From contig NZ_OZ244997.1 of assembly GCF_965223285.1 (NCBI RefSeq), positions 1,116,001 through 1,180,000 of the forward strand: 64,000 nucleotides of DNA. Reading direction: 5' to 3'. Shown piece by piece: positions 8,270 through 16,887 of the stretch (within the stretch, counting starts at the first letter, position 1; every line of letters begins with the position of its first letter). The position numbers and the translations under genes were made by a program. This DNA is from Leptofilum sp965223285. Its GTDB lineage: Bacteria > Chloroflexota > Anaerolineae > Promineifilales > Promineifilaceae. Below the pieces are notes generated by a model. It was not told the origin of the DNA. It made no database searches and was given only the letters and a program-made list of their open reading frames with translations.

Positions 8270-8470
8270 TTACCTCAACTTGCTCCGTATATTAGATATA
8301 GCTTTTTTTGCCTGTTCAATTTTCTTGCTTCTTTCTCTTTGTTCAATTTTTTCATCGAGTATAAGTTCAATTCCTACTCGAAGTGTTTCGAAATATGCTA
8401 AACATTCTTCTTCACTTAATGCGTGAATGCCCTTGCTCAGAATTGAATATAAACTTCGGTTTTCTACTAA
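8270..8470 (-). pseudogene. C-terminal part of the gene interrupted by IS630
   Basis: This is the 3' part of a gene whose 5' part lies at 9698-10333. From the TTA codon at 8470-8468 the frame reads LVENRSLYSILSKGIHALS and ends with a basic helical tail (AKKAISNIRSKLR). Removing 8471-9700 joins the two parts in frame into a 277-codon gene. The C-terminal pattern (VENR, LYSILSKGIHALSEEECL) recalls a widespread family of uncharacterised bacterial proteins often found in accessory regions. The frame extends upstream into IS sequence to 8533, but those codons are foreign. Confidence 0.85.
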
Positions 8471-9697
8471 GTGCTTTGTAAACAAAGTATATTTAGAAAT
8501 ATAAGGCGTTAACAAATTACTGAACGTTAACAATTGGATAAAGTCGCTTCAGTTTAATGCGAGCATCAGTGCAAGTAAATTGCCAATCAACACCCACTTG
8601 GCGTTTATTGCGTTGTGTTTCCCAAGCTGCTACTTGGTTGCGAACTTCGTCAATATCCACCTTCCGTCGCTTCAATGCCTGACGACGTAAAACAGATAAT
8701 TCACATTCAGCAATATTGAGCCAACTGCCATGCTCTGGTGTGTAATGCCATTCAAGTTTGTCCGCAATCCGGCGTGCTTCTGCTGGTTCATACCGTTCAT
8801 ATAAAGAAGCGATATGGTGAATGTTCAAGTTATCCACAACCAAGACAATCGTCTCTGCATCAGGATAAACCTCGTCGACTAATGATTTCAACACCTGTGC
8901 AAATTCAATCTTGCGGCGTTGTGGATAAATCCATGTTTTGCGAAATCCGGCTAATGGTTCGACGGCCAGAAAAAGGGAACACTTCCCATGTCGTTGGTAC
9001 TCATAGTCTTCTCGAACGGGTTGTCCTGGTTGCAGCGGAATTTCACCTCTTGGTGTTGACCGCAACGCTTTTTGAATTTCATCCAGGCAAACCATCGGCC
9101 GTTTCGGGTCGTAGGGTCGTTCATAAACGGAGAGGACATCTTCCATTTTGGCGACAAAGCGTGCCCCAGGTTTGGGCAGACACCACGATTTTACTTGCCA
9201 AGGCTTGAGTTCATTTTTTTTAGCTTATTTCCTATGGCGGTGTGACTAATCTCATCAACCACCTCTAGTTTTACCAGCCCATCAGCCAATAATCTCAGTG
9301 TCCACCGGTCATACCCCTCTGGTGGTTCGCTGCATGTCAAGGCAATCAGTTGTGCTTCTACATCTCCAGTCATTTTTGTCACCGGCCGCCCTGATCGTGG
9401 TTGGTCGTACAACGCTCTGTCCACACCACTTTCAAAGTAACGTCGTTTGATTTGGCTGACAGTAACATTGGATAGCATGGTTGCTTCTGCGACTTGAGCC
9501 AAGGTTCTCTTCTCCCCTTCGCTGCGGTTGAGTAGAAGCAACACCCTTGCCCGACTGATCACCCTTGCTTTGTGTTCACCCGACTTTATCAATTGTTCAA
9601 GTTCAGTTTTTTCATTTTGTGGAAGTTTTATATGTTTTGCCATTCCACAAGTTTATTCGATAACTATGTTTACTAACAAATTTGCTTTACAGAGCAC
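8471..9697 (-). mobile_element. IS630-family insertion sequence
   Basis: The element is about 1227 bp. The ends are inverted repeats: GTGCTTTGTAAAC at 8471-8483 and, read from the other end (9697 backwards), GTGCTCTGTAAAGC. TTA occurs at both junctions when read along the interrupted gene (8468-8470 and 9698-9700), containing the TA dinucleotide duplicated by IS630/Tc1-type transposition. It carries a two-frame transposase on the minus strand. It interrupts a protein-coding gene precisely, and the host frame can be rebuilt without any other change, so the insertion looks recent. Confidence 0.88.
8517..9643 (-). CDS. IS630-family transposase expressed by frameshift at an A8 run
   Basis: The first frame (9643 to 9191, 150 codons) encodes helix-turn-helix DNA-binding domains, with LAQVAEATMLSNVTVSQIKR and a GRP-containing linker. 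The second frame (to 8517) encodes the DDE domain: VCLDEIQK, VLVVDNLNIHH and HGSWLNIAECE give the D, D and E residues. They join at a run of eight A (plus 9214-9221, as T). A minus-one shift there reads on as NELKPWQVKSWCLPKPG into the second frame. Such slippage at A-runs is a known way IS630 relatives make full transposase, so the gene may be active. Confidence 0.85.
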
Positions 9698-10333
9698 TAA
9701 GAACTTTGGAAGGTGGAATTTTAATGAATGAATCTTTTCTTCCATTCGAGCATTGCTAAAATTTTCTTCATCCCAATTGCTATCTATTAACGCGATTTGG
9801 TGTGCTTCCTCGATCAAACTTTCGAATATGCGTCTTAAGTATACGTAGGCCCCTATACCTACTCCATGAGTAGATAAGCCATGTGCTCTGGCAAGTTCTT
9901 TGTATTTTTCGCTTCCAAGAATTGAGCGATATTTTTCAATATCGCTAAAGTGAAAGTCTGCAATCGATGGATATTGGCCGATCTTTGAAATTGCTTTTTC
10001 ATAGATTCTAAAAAAGAAGTGAATAGTATGGCTCCCATTTCTAGAACATGCCATCTTTACCGTAAAAACTTTGTCTCGCAAAACTGATTCTGCATCAAGT
10101 TTCCCCGACCCATATCGATAGACAGTTGTATTATGAAAAATACTTTGTTCTCGACAGTAAATGCAGTAAGCGTCCAATGTTGAATTAAAATTTTCGATAC
10201 TTTGGATTTGCTTCGCATTTCCAGAATTTACATTGAATACTTGATATAGAGGAGTCCTCAAGAAAAAATCGGAAATGGATGGTAGGAATTCGCCTTCTTC
10301 GTTACTCGGTTCTGTAAGTTCTGTTTCAGTCAT
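9698..10333 (-). pseudogene. N-terminal part of the gene interrupted by IS630
   Basis: This is the 5' part (212 codons up to the TTA at 9700-9698) of the gene continued at 8270-8470. It begins MTETELTEPSNEEGEFLP and contains a Cys pair (YCIYCREQ) near residue 57, a predicted zinc knuckle, followed by mixed alpha/beta sequence and long helices ending HLPKFLV. After the junction the frame runs 14 codons into the insertion sequence and stops at 9653. I do not know a function. The composition is AT-rich and lacks the ACGGCCGT palindrome, as expected of accessory DNA. Confidence 0.85.
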
Positions 10334-10475
10334 ACTAGCAAACCTATTTTATTAGATATTCTTGAAATTATACTTTAAGTTGCTCCATCCTCGCATCATA
10401 CAATGGCTCATCCACCACCGTCGCTACGTGCCACTTGTCGAGCGATTCCACCTATCTCGTTTGACTCGTAATTCG
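10334..10475. other. Intergenic stretch with a possible gene remnant
   Basis: No complete gene is visible. On the minus strand about 27 codons (roughly 10465 to 10376) read ESLDKWHVATVVDEPLYDAR and end in a stop. This is protein-like and could be the tail of a lost gene. It separates the accessory island from the PLP-enzyme gene. Confidence 0.25.
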
Positions 10476-11675
10476 TCAATCCAAAATTGCCAACGCCTGT
10501 GCCAAATCTGCCTGAATATCGGCGGCGTCTTCAATGCCAGTGGAGAGGCGCAGCAGGCCATCGCCAATGCCCAGGCTGTGCCGTTCTCCCAGCGTCAGGG
10601 TGCGGTGGGAGGAGATGGCAGGGTAGAGCATCAGTGAGTAAATGTCACCCAGCGAGGTGGCGGGTTGGATAAGCTGCAAGGCGTCCAGCAGGGCAAAGAT
10701 TTCTGACTTGCCAGCATTTTTCACTTCAAATGAAAGCACTGCGCCACCGCCATTGCCGCCGCTGAGCTGGTTCATCAGCTCAAACTGAGGATGATCGGGC
10801 AGGAAGGCGTAATGCACCTGGCTAATTTTAGGATGGCTTTGCAGCCAACTGGCAATCTCTAGCGCGTTTTGGCACTGCTGGCGCATCCGCAGGGGCAATG
10901 TTTTCAGACCGCGGTGAGCTAGCCACGCCTCGAACGGGCCGAGGCTGCTGCCCAGCAGCTTGTTCAGCCGCGTCATCTCTTCTTTAAGTTCCGCACTTGT
11001 AGCCATGATACCGGCCATCACGTCCCCATGCCCGCTAATGAACTTGGTGGCACTGTGGATCACCATATCTGCGCCAAACTGAATGGGATTGCATAAGTAG
11101 GGGGAGCAAAAAGTATTGTCTACCAGCAGCCGGGCGTTGTGGGCGTGAGCCAGCTCAGCCAAGCGAGGTAAATCAGCTACTTTCATGAGGGGGTTGGAGA
11201 TGGTTTCGACGAGCAAAGCAGTCACTTTGTTCTGTGCTAAAACCGCCTCAATTTCCGCCAAATCCAGCACGTCTACCAGATGCACCGTAGCCCCTAACTC
11301 GCTAAAAATACCCTGCACCAGCGAGTAGGTCGCGCCATACACATCTGCCGCGACAACGACGTGGCTGCCAGCCCGTGCCCCAGCTCCCAGGAGCGCCAGA
11401 TGGATCGCCGCCATGCCAGAGGGGAGGGCGATGGCGGCTTCGGCAGATTCCAGATTGGCAACGGCCGTTTCCAAAGCCGCCACCGTAGGGTTTGCATAGC
11501 GCGGCGAATAAACATACCCAGGCTGCTCACCGCCTAACACGGCATCCAGCTCCGTTGAATCAGCAAAGGTATAGCCAACAGAAGGGAAAATCGGGGTCAC
11601 AACCGAATGAACGTTGCCCAAATTGGCACGTTCACCAGCATGAACCGCACGGGTGTTAAACTGCTTGTTTTTCAA
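10476..11675 (-). CDS. Cys/Met-metabolism PLP enzyme (cystathionine gamma-synthase/lyase or methionine gamma-lyase type)
   Basis: The 399-residue protein is full length for the family. It has the substrate/cofactor motif YVYSPRYANPT (54-64), the phosphate-binding segment LPSGMAAI (84-91), the aspartate-containing LLVDNTFCSPY (183-193) and the PLP lysine in IHSATKFISGH (K211). Fold-type I enzymes of this group carry out gamma- or beta-elimination or replacement on sulfur amino acids; synthase and lyase cannot be separated by eye. The gene stands alone and points away from pyrE, with about 115 bases between them. Confidence 0.9.
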   Translation of the reverse strand: MKNKQFNTRAVHAGERANLGNVHSVVTPIFPSVGYTFADSTELDAVLGGEQPGYVYSPRYANPTVAALETAVANLESAEAAIALPSGMAAIHLALLGAGARAGSHVVVAADVYGATYSLVQGIFSELGATVHLVDVLDLAEIEAVLAQNKVTALLVETISNPLMKVADLPRLAELAHAHNARLLVDNTFCSPYLCNPIQFGADMVIHSATKFISGHGDVMAGIMATSAELKEEMTRLNKLLGSSLGPFEAWLAHRGLKTLPLRMRQQCQNALEIASWLQSHPKISQVHYAFLPDHPQFELMNQLSGGNGGGAVLSFEVKNAGKSEIFALLDALQLIQPATSLGDIYSLMLYPAISSHRTLTLGERHSLGIGDGLLRLSTGIEDAADIQADLAQALAILD

Positions 11676-11755
11676 TCTCTAATCTCCAGTCTCCAGTCTC
11701 TAAATATGGCTTAACTGTAACATAACTACACTTGCCTGGGCGAACCAAAATTGTG

Positions 11756-11784
11756 TTTACCGAATCCTCAATTCGTGTTAAGAT
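11756..11784 (+). promoter_or_regulatory. pyrE promoter giving a probably leaderless mRNA
   Basis: TTTACC (11756-11761) and TAAGAT (11779-11784), 17 bases apart and with TG one base before the -10 box, form a plausible extended promoter. The pyrE ATG starts seven bases after the -10 box, where transcription would begin, and no Shine-Dalgarno sequence precedes it. The transcript is therefore likely to be leaderless. Confidence 0.55.
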
Positions 11785-11790
11785 CACCTC

Positions 11791-12393
11791 ATGAGCGAGA
11801 CCTTGCCCCCTCTGGAACAATTGGCCCTAACCTTATACGATATCGGTGCTGTGCAGCTAGGAAAATTTAAGCTACACAGCGGTAAAAAATCCCGCATTTA
11901 TTTGGATTTGCGCTTGCTGGTTTCTCACCCTGCGGCACTGCGGCAGGCTACGGCCGCTTACCGCTCAGTGCTGGAAAAGTTGTCGTTTGATCTACTGGCA
12001 GCGACGCCGTTAGCGGGATTGCCGCTGGGGACGGCCCTCTGTTTGGACATGGACAAGCCGCTCATTTACCCACGCAAAACCGCTAAAAGTTACGGCACGG
12101 GCAAGCAGATTGAAGGAGTATGGCAGGTAGGGCAAACGGCCGTTGTTATCGATGATCTCATCACCTCAGGCGACTCCATTTTGCAAGCCATTGTGGCCCT
12201 CAAAGCATCTGGTTTGCAGGTAAACGAAGCCGTGGTATTGATTGATAGAGAGCAAGGCGGCATAGCCAACATGCAAGAGCATGGGTACAAGCTACATGCC
12301 ACCATGACCGTCAGCCGCATACTTTCTGTATTGGAAGCCCATCAGCGTATTACCGGTAAAGAGCGGGATAAAGTAATAAAATCGCTCAAATAA
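11791..12393 (+). CDS. pyrE: Orotate phosphoribosyltransferase
   Basis: The protein is 200 residues, normal for PyrE. The PRPP-binding signature AVVIDDLITSGDS is at 117-129, and YPRKTAKSYGTGK (93-105) matches the conserved lysine-rich loop of orotate phosphoribosyltransferases. It makes orotidine 5'-phosphate from orotate and PRPP in pyrimidine synthesis in the cytoplasm. No other pyrimidine gene is nearby, so it is probably a single-gene unit. The ATG at 11791 follows a promoter directly and has no ribosome binding site. Confidence 0.9.
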   Translation: MSETLPPLEQLALTLYDIGAVQLGKFKLHSGKKSRIYLDLRLLVSHPAALRQATAAYRSVLEKLSFDLLAATPLAGLPLGTALCLDMDKPLIYPRKTAKSYGTGKQIEGVWQVGQTAVVIDDLITSGDSILQAIVALKASGLQVNEAVVLIDREQGGIANMQEHGYKLHATMTVSRILSVLEAHQRITGKERDKVIKSLK

Positions 12394-12552
12394 TCCAGGG
12401 CATGGCGGTCAACTAGCTCGTTCAAGTTGTTAGAGAGCCATTCCTCAACAGCTTGGATCAGTCGGGGGGCTGTAACCAGGCAGCAACCAGAATCTTGATA
12501 ATTTGATATTAAAAGATAGATAAGTTCAGCACCGTGAAATTAATGTGGCTGA

Positions 12553-12596
12553 TTATTAACGGCTGCTAGCTTGTACCAGCAACCAGCCGTTAATAA
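12553..12596 (+). promoter_or_regulatory. Hairpin in the leader of the acyl-CoA synthetase gene
   Basis: TTATTAACGGCTG (12553-12565) is perfectly complementary to CAGCCGTTAATAA (12584-12596), with an 18-base loop. A partial further copy (CCAGCCGCTAATTG) follows immediately. The structure ends about 28 bases before the gene's start and has no U-run after it, so it is more likely a leader structure or a binding site than a terminator of pyrE. The stretch from 12394 to 12552 holds nothing else recognisable. Confidence 0.4.
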
Positions 12597-12624
12597 CCAG
12601 CCGCTAATTGTTAAGGAGCAAACT

Positions 12625-15372
12625 ATGATCGACTTAACCCGTGGCACTGCCCATGACGTGTTTAGTTACAATAAAAATCCTCTAGATATTATCTTTTCAC
12701 CCAAAAGTGTCGCCCTCATTGGGGCCACCGAGCGAGAAGGCAGCGTTGGCCGTACCATCTTGTGGAACCTCATGACCAACTCGTTTGGCGGCACGATTTT
12801 CCCCATCAACCCTAAACGCCCCAGCGTGATGGGCATTAAGGCATACCCCAACGTTGGTGAAGTCCCAGAAAAGATTGACTTGGCCATTATCGTGACGCCA
12901 GCCCGCACGGTACCCGGCATCATTCGAGAATGTGTAGAAGCTGGGGTGAAGGGAGCCATCGTTATTTCGGCAGGTTTCAAAGAAATTGGCCCGGAAGGCG
13001 TTAAGCTGGAGCAGGAAATTTTAGCAGAGGCTCAGCGGGGGCAAATGCGTATCATCGGCCCCAACTGCCTGGGGGTGATGAACCCCATTGGTGGTCTGAA
13101 CGCAACCTTTGCCAGCTCGATGGCACGCCCCGGCAGTGTTGGCTTTATCAGCCAAAGCGGGGCACTGCTCACCTCCATTTTAGACTGGAGCTACCGTGAA
13201 AACGTCGGTTTTAGCTCGTTTGTCTCCATCGGCTCGATGCTGGATGTGGATTGGGGCGACCTGATTTACTACCTGGGTGACGATCCACGTACCAAGAGCA
13301 TCGTCATTTACATGGAATCCATTGGCAATGCCCGCTCCTTCCTCTCTGCGGCGCGGGATGTAGCCCAAGCAAAGCCGATTATTGTGATTAAGCCAGGGCG
13401 TACCGAGGCTGCGGCGCAGGCGGCAGCTTCCCACACTGGTTCGCTGACGGGTAGTGATGAAGTGCTAGCGGCAGCGTTCCGTCGTTCTGGGGTGCTGCGG
13501 GTAGATTCCATTGACGATTTGTTCAATATGGCAGAGGTGTTGGCCAAGCAGCCCCGTCCGCGCGGGCCGCGCCTGACGATTGTCACCAACGCGGGTGGCC
13601 CTGGCGTGCTGGCAACTGATTCGCTGATCACCAATCGGGGTAAGCTGACGGAGCTGTCTGAAAAGACGATGACGGAGCTGAATGAGTTCTTGCCGCCGCA
13701 CTGGAGCCACAACAATCCAGTGGACATTTTGGGAGACGCCGACGCTGACCGGTATGCTAAATCGATCCAGATTGCGGCTAATGATGAAAACAGTGATGGT
13801 CTGTTGGTCATCTTAACGCCCCAAGCCATGACGGACCCGACTCAGACGGCGCAGGAGCTAAAAAAGCTGTACGGCCGTCCGCCACAATATCAATATGGCA
13901 AACCTGTTTTGGCAAGCTGGATGGGTGGGGCAGACATTGCCAGCGGTGAATCCATCCTGAACCAGGCCAACATTCCCACCTTTGCCTTCCCGGATACGGC
14001 CGCTCGCGTTTTCCAATATATGTGGCGGTACCAGAAGCGGCTACAAAGTTTGTATGAAACCCCATTCCTGCCCGAAGAAACGGAAGAAAGCACCCAGAAA
14101 ATTGGCGAAATCAGCCAAATGCTGGCGGACGTGCGGGCCACCGGGCGCACGATTCTTACCGAATATGAGTCGAAGCGGGTGCTGGCAGCATACGACATTC
14201 CCACGGTAGAAACACATCTGGCAAAAACGGCCGATGAAGCCATACAAATCGCCGAAAAACTTGGTTATCCGGTGGTACTCAAGCTCAATTCCGAAACGAT
14301 TACGCACAAAACCGATGTGGGTGGCGTGCGGCTAGACCTGGCCACGGCGGATGAAGTGCGCCATGCGTATAACACGATGGAAGCCTCAGTGAGCGCAAAA
14401 TACAGTGCTGACGATTTTCTGGGCGTTACGGTGCAGCCGATGTTGCGGCTCAATGATGGCTATGAGTTGATTATTGGTTCCAGCCCTGATCCCCAGTTTG
14501 GCCCGGTGCTGCTGTTTGGCACGGGCGGAACGCTGGTAGAGGTGTTCAAGGATCGGGCGTTGGGCTTGCCGCCGCTAACAACCACGTTGGCCCGTCGCAT
14601 GATGGAACGGACGAAAATTTACACCGCACTCCAGGGTGTACGAGGGCGCGATCCCGTTGATTTAGCGGGTTTAGAAGCGTTATTGGTTCGGTTTGGGCAA
14701 TTAGTTGCCGACCAGCGTTGGATCAAGGAGATTGACATCAACCCGCTGTTTGCCTCGTCGGACCACCTGGTTGCTCTGGATGCCCGTGTGGTGCTGTATG
14801 AACCAGAGGTGGCGGAGGATGAGCTGCCAGAGTTGGCGATACGGCCGTATCCTGCCCAATACATCAAAGAGTTCACCACGGAAGAGGGCGCGCAAACTGT
14901 TATCCGTCCCATCCGCCCAGAAGATGAACCGATGATGGTGCAGTTCCACGAAACGTTGTCTGAACGGTCCGTTTACCTGCGTTACTTCCGCGCTTTCCAG
15001 TTGGATCAGCGCGTGGAGCATGAGCGGCTTACCCGCATTTGCTTTGTGGATTATGATCGGGATATGGCACTGGTCGTCACGGCCAAAAATAAGCGTACAG
15101 ATGAAGATGAGATTATTGCCGCCGGTCGTTTGACCAAAGAACGGGGGCGGGATGAAGCTGAGTTTGCCATGTTGGTGAGCGACCGTTATCAGGGGCAAGG
15201 GATAGGTACGGCGATGTTGAAGCACCTGCTGGAAATTGGTAAGCAGGAAGGCGTCAAGCGCGTGGTGGCCTACTTGCTGTCAGAAAATCGCGGAATGCGT
15301 GCCATCTGCCTCAAGCTCGGCTTTCGCCTGGAGCGCGAAGGGGAGCTGATTAAGGCGATTATTGATTTGTAG
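12625..15372 (+). CDS. ADP-forming acetyl/acyl-CoA synthetase fused to a GNAT acetyltransferase
   Basis: The protein (915 residues) has a CoA-binding domain (SPKSVALIGATEREGSVGR), a succinyl-CoA-ligase-like domain with the phospho-histidine in ASHTGSLTGSD (near residue 250), an ATP-grasp domain (about 480-690; LGYPVVLKLNSETITHKTDV) and a C-terminal GNAT domain (about 750-910; VSDRYQGQGIGTAML). The first part interconverts acetate, CoA and ATP with acetyl-CoA. Related Pat/PatZ fusions lacking catalysis act as protein lysine acetyltransferases. Here the active-site histidine is kept, so both activities are possible. The start at 12625 is preceded by AAGGAG; a frame 18 codons longer exists but runs into the leader hairpin. 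Confidence 0.9.
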   Translation: MIDLTRGTAHDVFSYNKNPLDIIFSPKSVALIGATEREGSVGRTILWNLMTNSFGGTIFPINPKRPSVMGIKAYPNVGEVPEKIDLAIIVTPARTVPGIIRECVEAGVKGAIVISAGFKEIGPEGVKLEQEILAEAQRGQMRIIGPNCLGVMNPIGGLNATFASSMARPGSVGFISQSGALLTSILDWSYRENVGFSSFVSIGSMLDVDWGDLIYYLGDDPRTKSIVIYMESIGNARSFLSAARDVAQAKPIIVIKPGRTEAAAQAAASHTGSLTGSDEVLAAAFRRSGVLRVDSIDDLFNMAEVLAKQPRPRGPRLTIVTNAGGPGVLATDSLITNRGKLTELSEKTMTELNEFLPPHWSHNNPVDILGDADADRYAKSIQIAANDENSDGLLVILTPQAMTDPTQTAQELKKLYGRPPQYQYGKPVLASWMGGADIASGESILNQANIPTFAFPDTAARVFQYMWRYQKRLQSLYETPFLPEETEESTQKIGEISQMLADVRATGRTILTEYESKRVLAAYDIPTVETHLAKTADEAIQIAEKLGYPVVLKLNSETITHKTDVGGVRLDLATADEVRHAYNTMEASVSAKYSADDFLGVTVQPMLRLNDGYELIIGSSPDPQFGPVLLFGTGGTLVEVFKDRALGLPPLTTTLARRMMERTKIYTALQGVRGRDPVDLAGLEALLVRFGQLVADQRWIKEIDINPLFASSDHLVALDARVVLYEPEVAEDELPELAIRPYPAQYIKEFTTEEGAQTVIRPIRPEDEPMMVQFHETLSERSVYLRYFRAFQLDQRVEHERLTRICFVDYDRDMALVVTAKNKRTDEDEIIAAGRLTKERGRDEAEFAMLVSDRYQGQGIGTAMLKHLLEIGKQEGVKRVVAYLLSENRGMRAICLKLGFRLEREGELIKAIIDL

Positions 15373-15387
15373 ATTTTTTTGACAAGG

Positions 15388-15439
15388 TGACCGGGTGACA
15401 AGGTGAATTGCCTTTCTCGGTTACCTTGTTACCCGGTCA
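15388..15439. terminator. Convergent terminator-like inverted repeat
   Basis: TGACCGGGTGACAAGGTGA (15388-15406) pairs with 15421-15439 over 19 positions, with two wobble pairs and a 14-base loop. It lies between the ends of two convergent genes, and the stop codon region of the minus-strand phosphatase is inside the right arm. It probably ends transcription in both directions. Confidence 0.6.
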
Positions 15440-16232
15440 TTTTCAAAATTGCCAGCATCGGGTCGTGAATACGGCCGTTGCTCACCACCAAAGAAAGCCG
15501 GGATTGAATTGTGAAGGGAGCTCCATCCATAAACGTGACGGTGCCTCCCGCTTCTTGCACCAGCAAAATGCCTGCCGCAATGTCCCAACTGTGCAGCTTA
15601 AACTCCCAATATCCATCCAGCCGCCCCGCGGCCACATAGGCCAGGTCCAGGGCAGCAGAGCCAGGTCGCCGGATGCCCTGTGCCACCTGTAAGAAGGCAG
15701 ACAGTTGTCGAACATTGTTATCGTCGCTGGTTTGGCGGTCGTAGGGGAAGCCGGTAGCCAGCAGGCTGCTAACTAGGTCACCTTCGGTGGAGACGTGGAG
15801 CTGGGTTTTGTGGCCGCCGGCAGTGGTGAGATGTGCGCCTTGGTTGGAAACGGCCGTAAAACATTCCCCTCGCGTCGGATCAAAAATCACACCCAGCAGC
15901 GGCTTCTCTTCCTGGTATAGAGCTATCGAAACGCAAAAGATGGGGAAACCGTGGGCAAAATTGTTTGTCCCGTCTAGCGGATCAACATACCAAGTGTAGC
16001 CCTCTGCGCCTGCGGCGTCCGTGCCTTCTTCACCGATGAAGCCGTGAGAAGGATACTCGGCTCGCAGCCGCGAGAAGATGAGTTCCTCAGCGGCTTTGTC
16101 GTACTGCGTGACCCAATCCACTGCGGAACTTTTACGCTCGATCTTTTTTTGCTGGCTGAATCCGTCTAGAAGTAGCTTCCCCGCTTCTCTGGCAACAGCA
16201 ACGGCCGTTGCTAACCCATCGTCCAAATTCAT
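15429..16232 (-). CDS. Inositol monophosphatase family protein
   Basis: The protein (267 residues from ATG 16232) has the family's metal-binding motifs: IGEEG, then WYVDPLDGTNNFAHG with the catalytic DPLDGT, and near the C-terminus HSWDIAAGILLVQEAGG. These Mg-dependent phosphatases hydrolyse inositol-1-phosphate or related sugar phosphates (histidinol phosphate, 3'-phosphoadenosine 5'-phosphate in some members); the substrate cannot be chosen from sequence. AGGAAGG precedes the chosen start. The open frame continues 61 codons upstream, but that part does not resemble the family and overlaps the rpsF promoter region. Confidence 0.9.
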   Translation of the reverse strand: MNLDDGLATAVAVAREAGKLLLDGFSQQKKIERKSSAVDWVTQYDKAAEELIFSRLRAEYPSHGFIGEEGTDAAGAEGYTWYVDPLDGTNNFAHGFPIFCVSIALYQEEKPLLGVIFDPTRGECFTAVSNQGAHLTTAGGHKTQLHVSTEGDLVSSLLATGFPYDRQTSDDNNVRQLSAFLQVAQGIRRPGSAALDLAYVAAGRLDGYWEFKLHSWDIAAGILLVQEAGGTVTFMDGAPFTIQSRLSLVVSNGRIHDPMLAILKMTG

Positions 16233-16330
16233 TAAAAGCCTTCCTGTATGTTTTTGCGAATTAGACACCAAACAGGCCATGCTATGCAAATTTGCAACCA
16301 TCTGATGAACCAATTCACAGCGCTGTAAAC

Positions 16331-16358
16331 TTGCAAATTGGGGGTTCTCTGCTATTAT
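16331..16358 (+). promoter_or_regulatory. Promoter of the rpsF-ssb-rpsR operon
   Basis: TTGCAA (16331-16336) and TATTAT (16353-16358) are separated by 16 bases and face rpsF, leaving a leader of roughly 100 bases. In many bacteria this leader binds the S6:S18 complex for feedback control; I could not confirm that structure here. Confidence 0.55.
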
Positions 16359-16467
16359 TCTCCACCGTTGCACAGCAAAAATTTTATACATCTGCTGCTT
16401 TCCGCTCTTAAACAAGATTTAAGGGCAAAGCTCGCCAGAGTAATTCCAAGGAAAGGAGGTAAGCAAC

Positions 16468-16761
16468 GTGCGAGAGTACGAAGTTACCGTTATTTTTCAA
16501 GCTAATTTAGATGATGAGGCACGCTCTACCGTCGTAGAGCGCGTTTCTGATTGGTTGACGCACGGTGAGGCCGAAGAGGATAAACCGGTACCCAATGTGT
16601 GGGGTCAACGTCGTCTAGCCTATGCCATCCGCAAACAAACGGAAGGGTATTATATTTTGTTTGATGCCAAGCTGGAGCCAGAAAAGCTGCCAGACATTGA
16701 ACGAAACATGCAGTACACGGAAGAAGTTCTGCGCTATTTAATCGTGCGCAAGGAACAGTAA
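16468..16761 (+). CDS. rpsF: Small ribosomal subunit protein S6
   Basis: The 97-residue protein is normal in length for bS6 and shows the typical REYEVTVIFQANL start and the conserved WGQRRLAYAIRKQTEGYYILF core. It binds the central domain of 16S rRNA together with S18. The start is a GTG at 16468 preceded by AAGGAGG. It heads the classical S6-SSB-S18 arrangement; ssb follows after 126 bases and rpsR after that. Confidence 0.95.
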   Translation: MREYEVTVIFQANLDDEARSTVVERVSDWLTHGEAEEDKPVPNVWGQRRLAYAIRKQTEGYYILFDAKLEPEKLPDIERNMQYTEEVLRYLIVRKEQ

Positions 16762-16887
16762 ACAACTAGTTTTAACCAAACATGCCTGATCGGTTAGCTC
16801 CTCTTATTTTGTGCAACAAAGGATGCTAAAGATCAGTAAATAATTTACAAAGAACAACGGGTAAACCCCCATTGTTGGGAGTGTGTC

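Noticed and set aside
16233..16415. Upstream extension of the inositol monophosphatase
   Set aside because: It does not match the family and would overlap the ribosomal operon's promoter; the ATG at 16232 has a good ribosome binding site.
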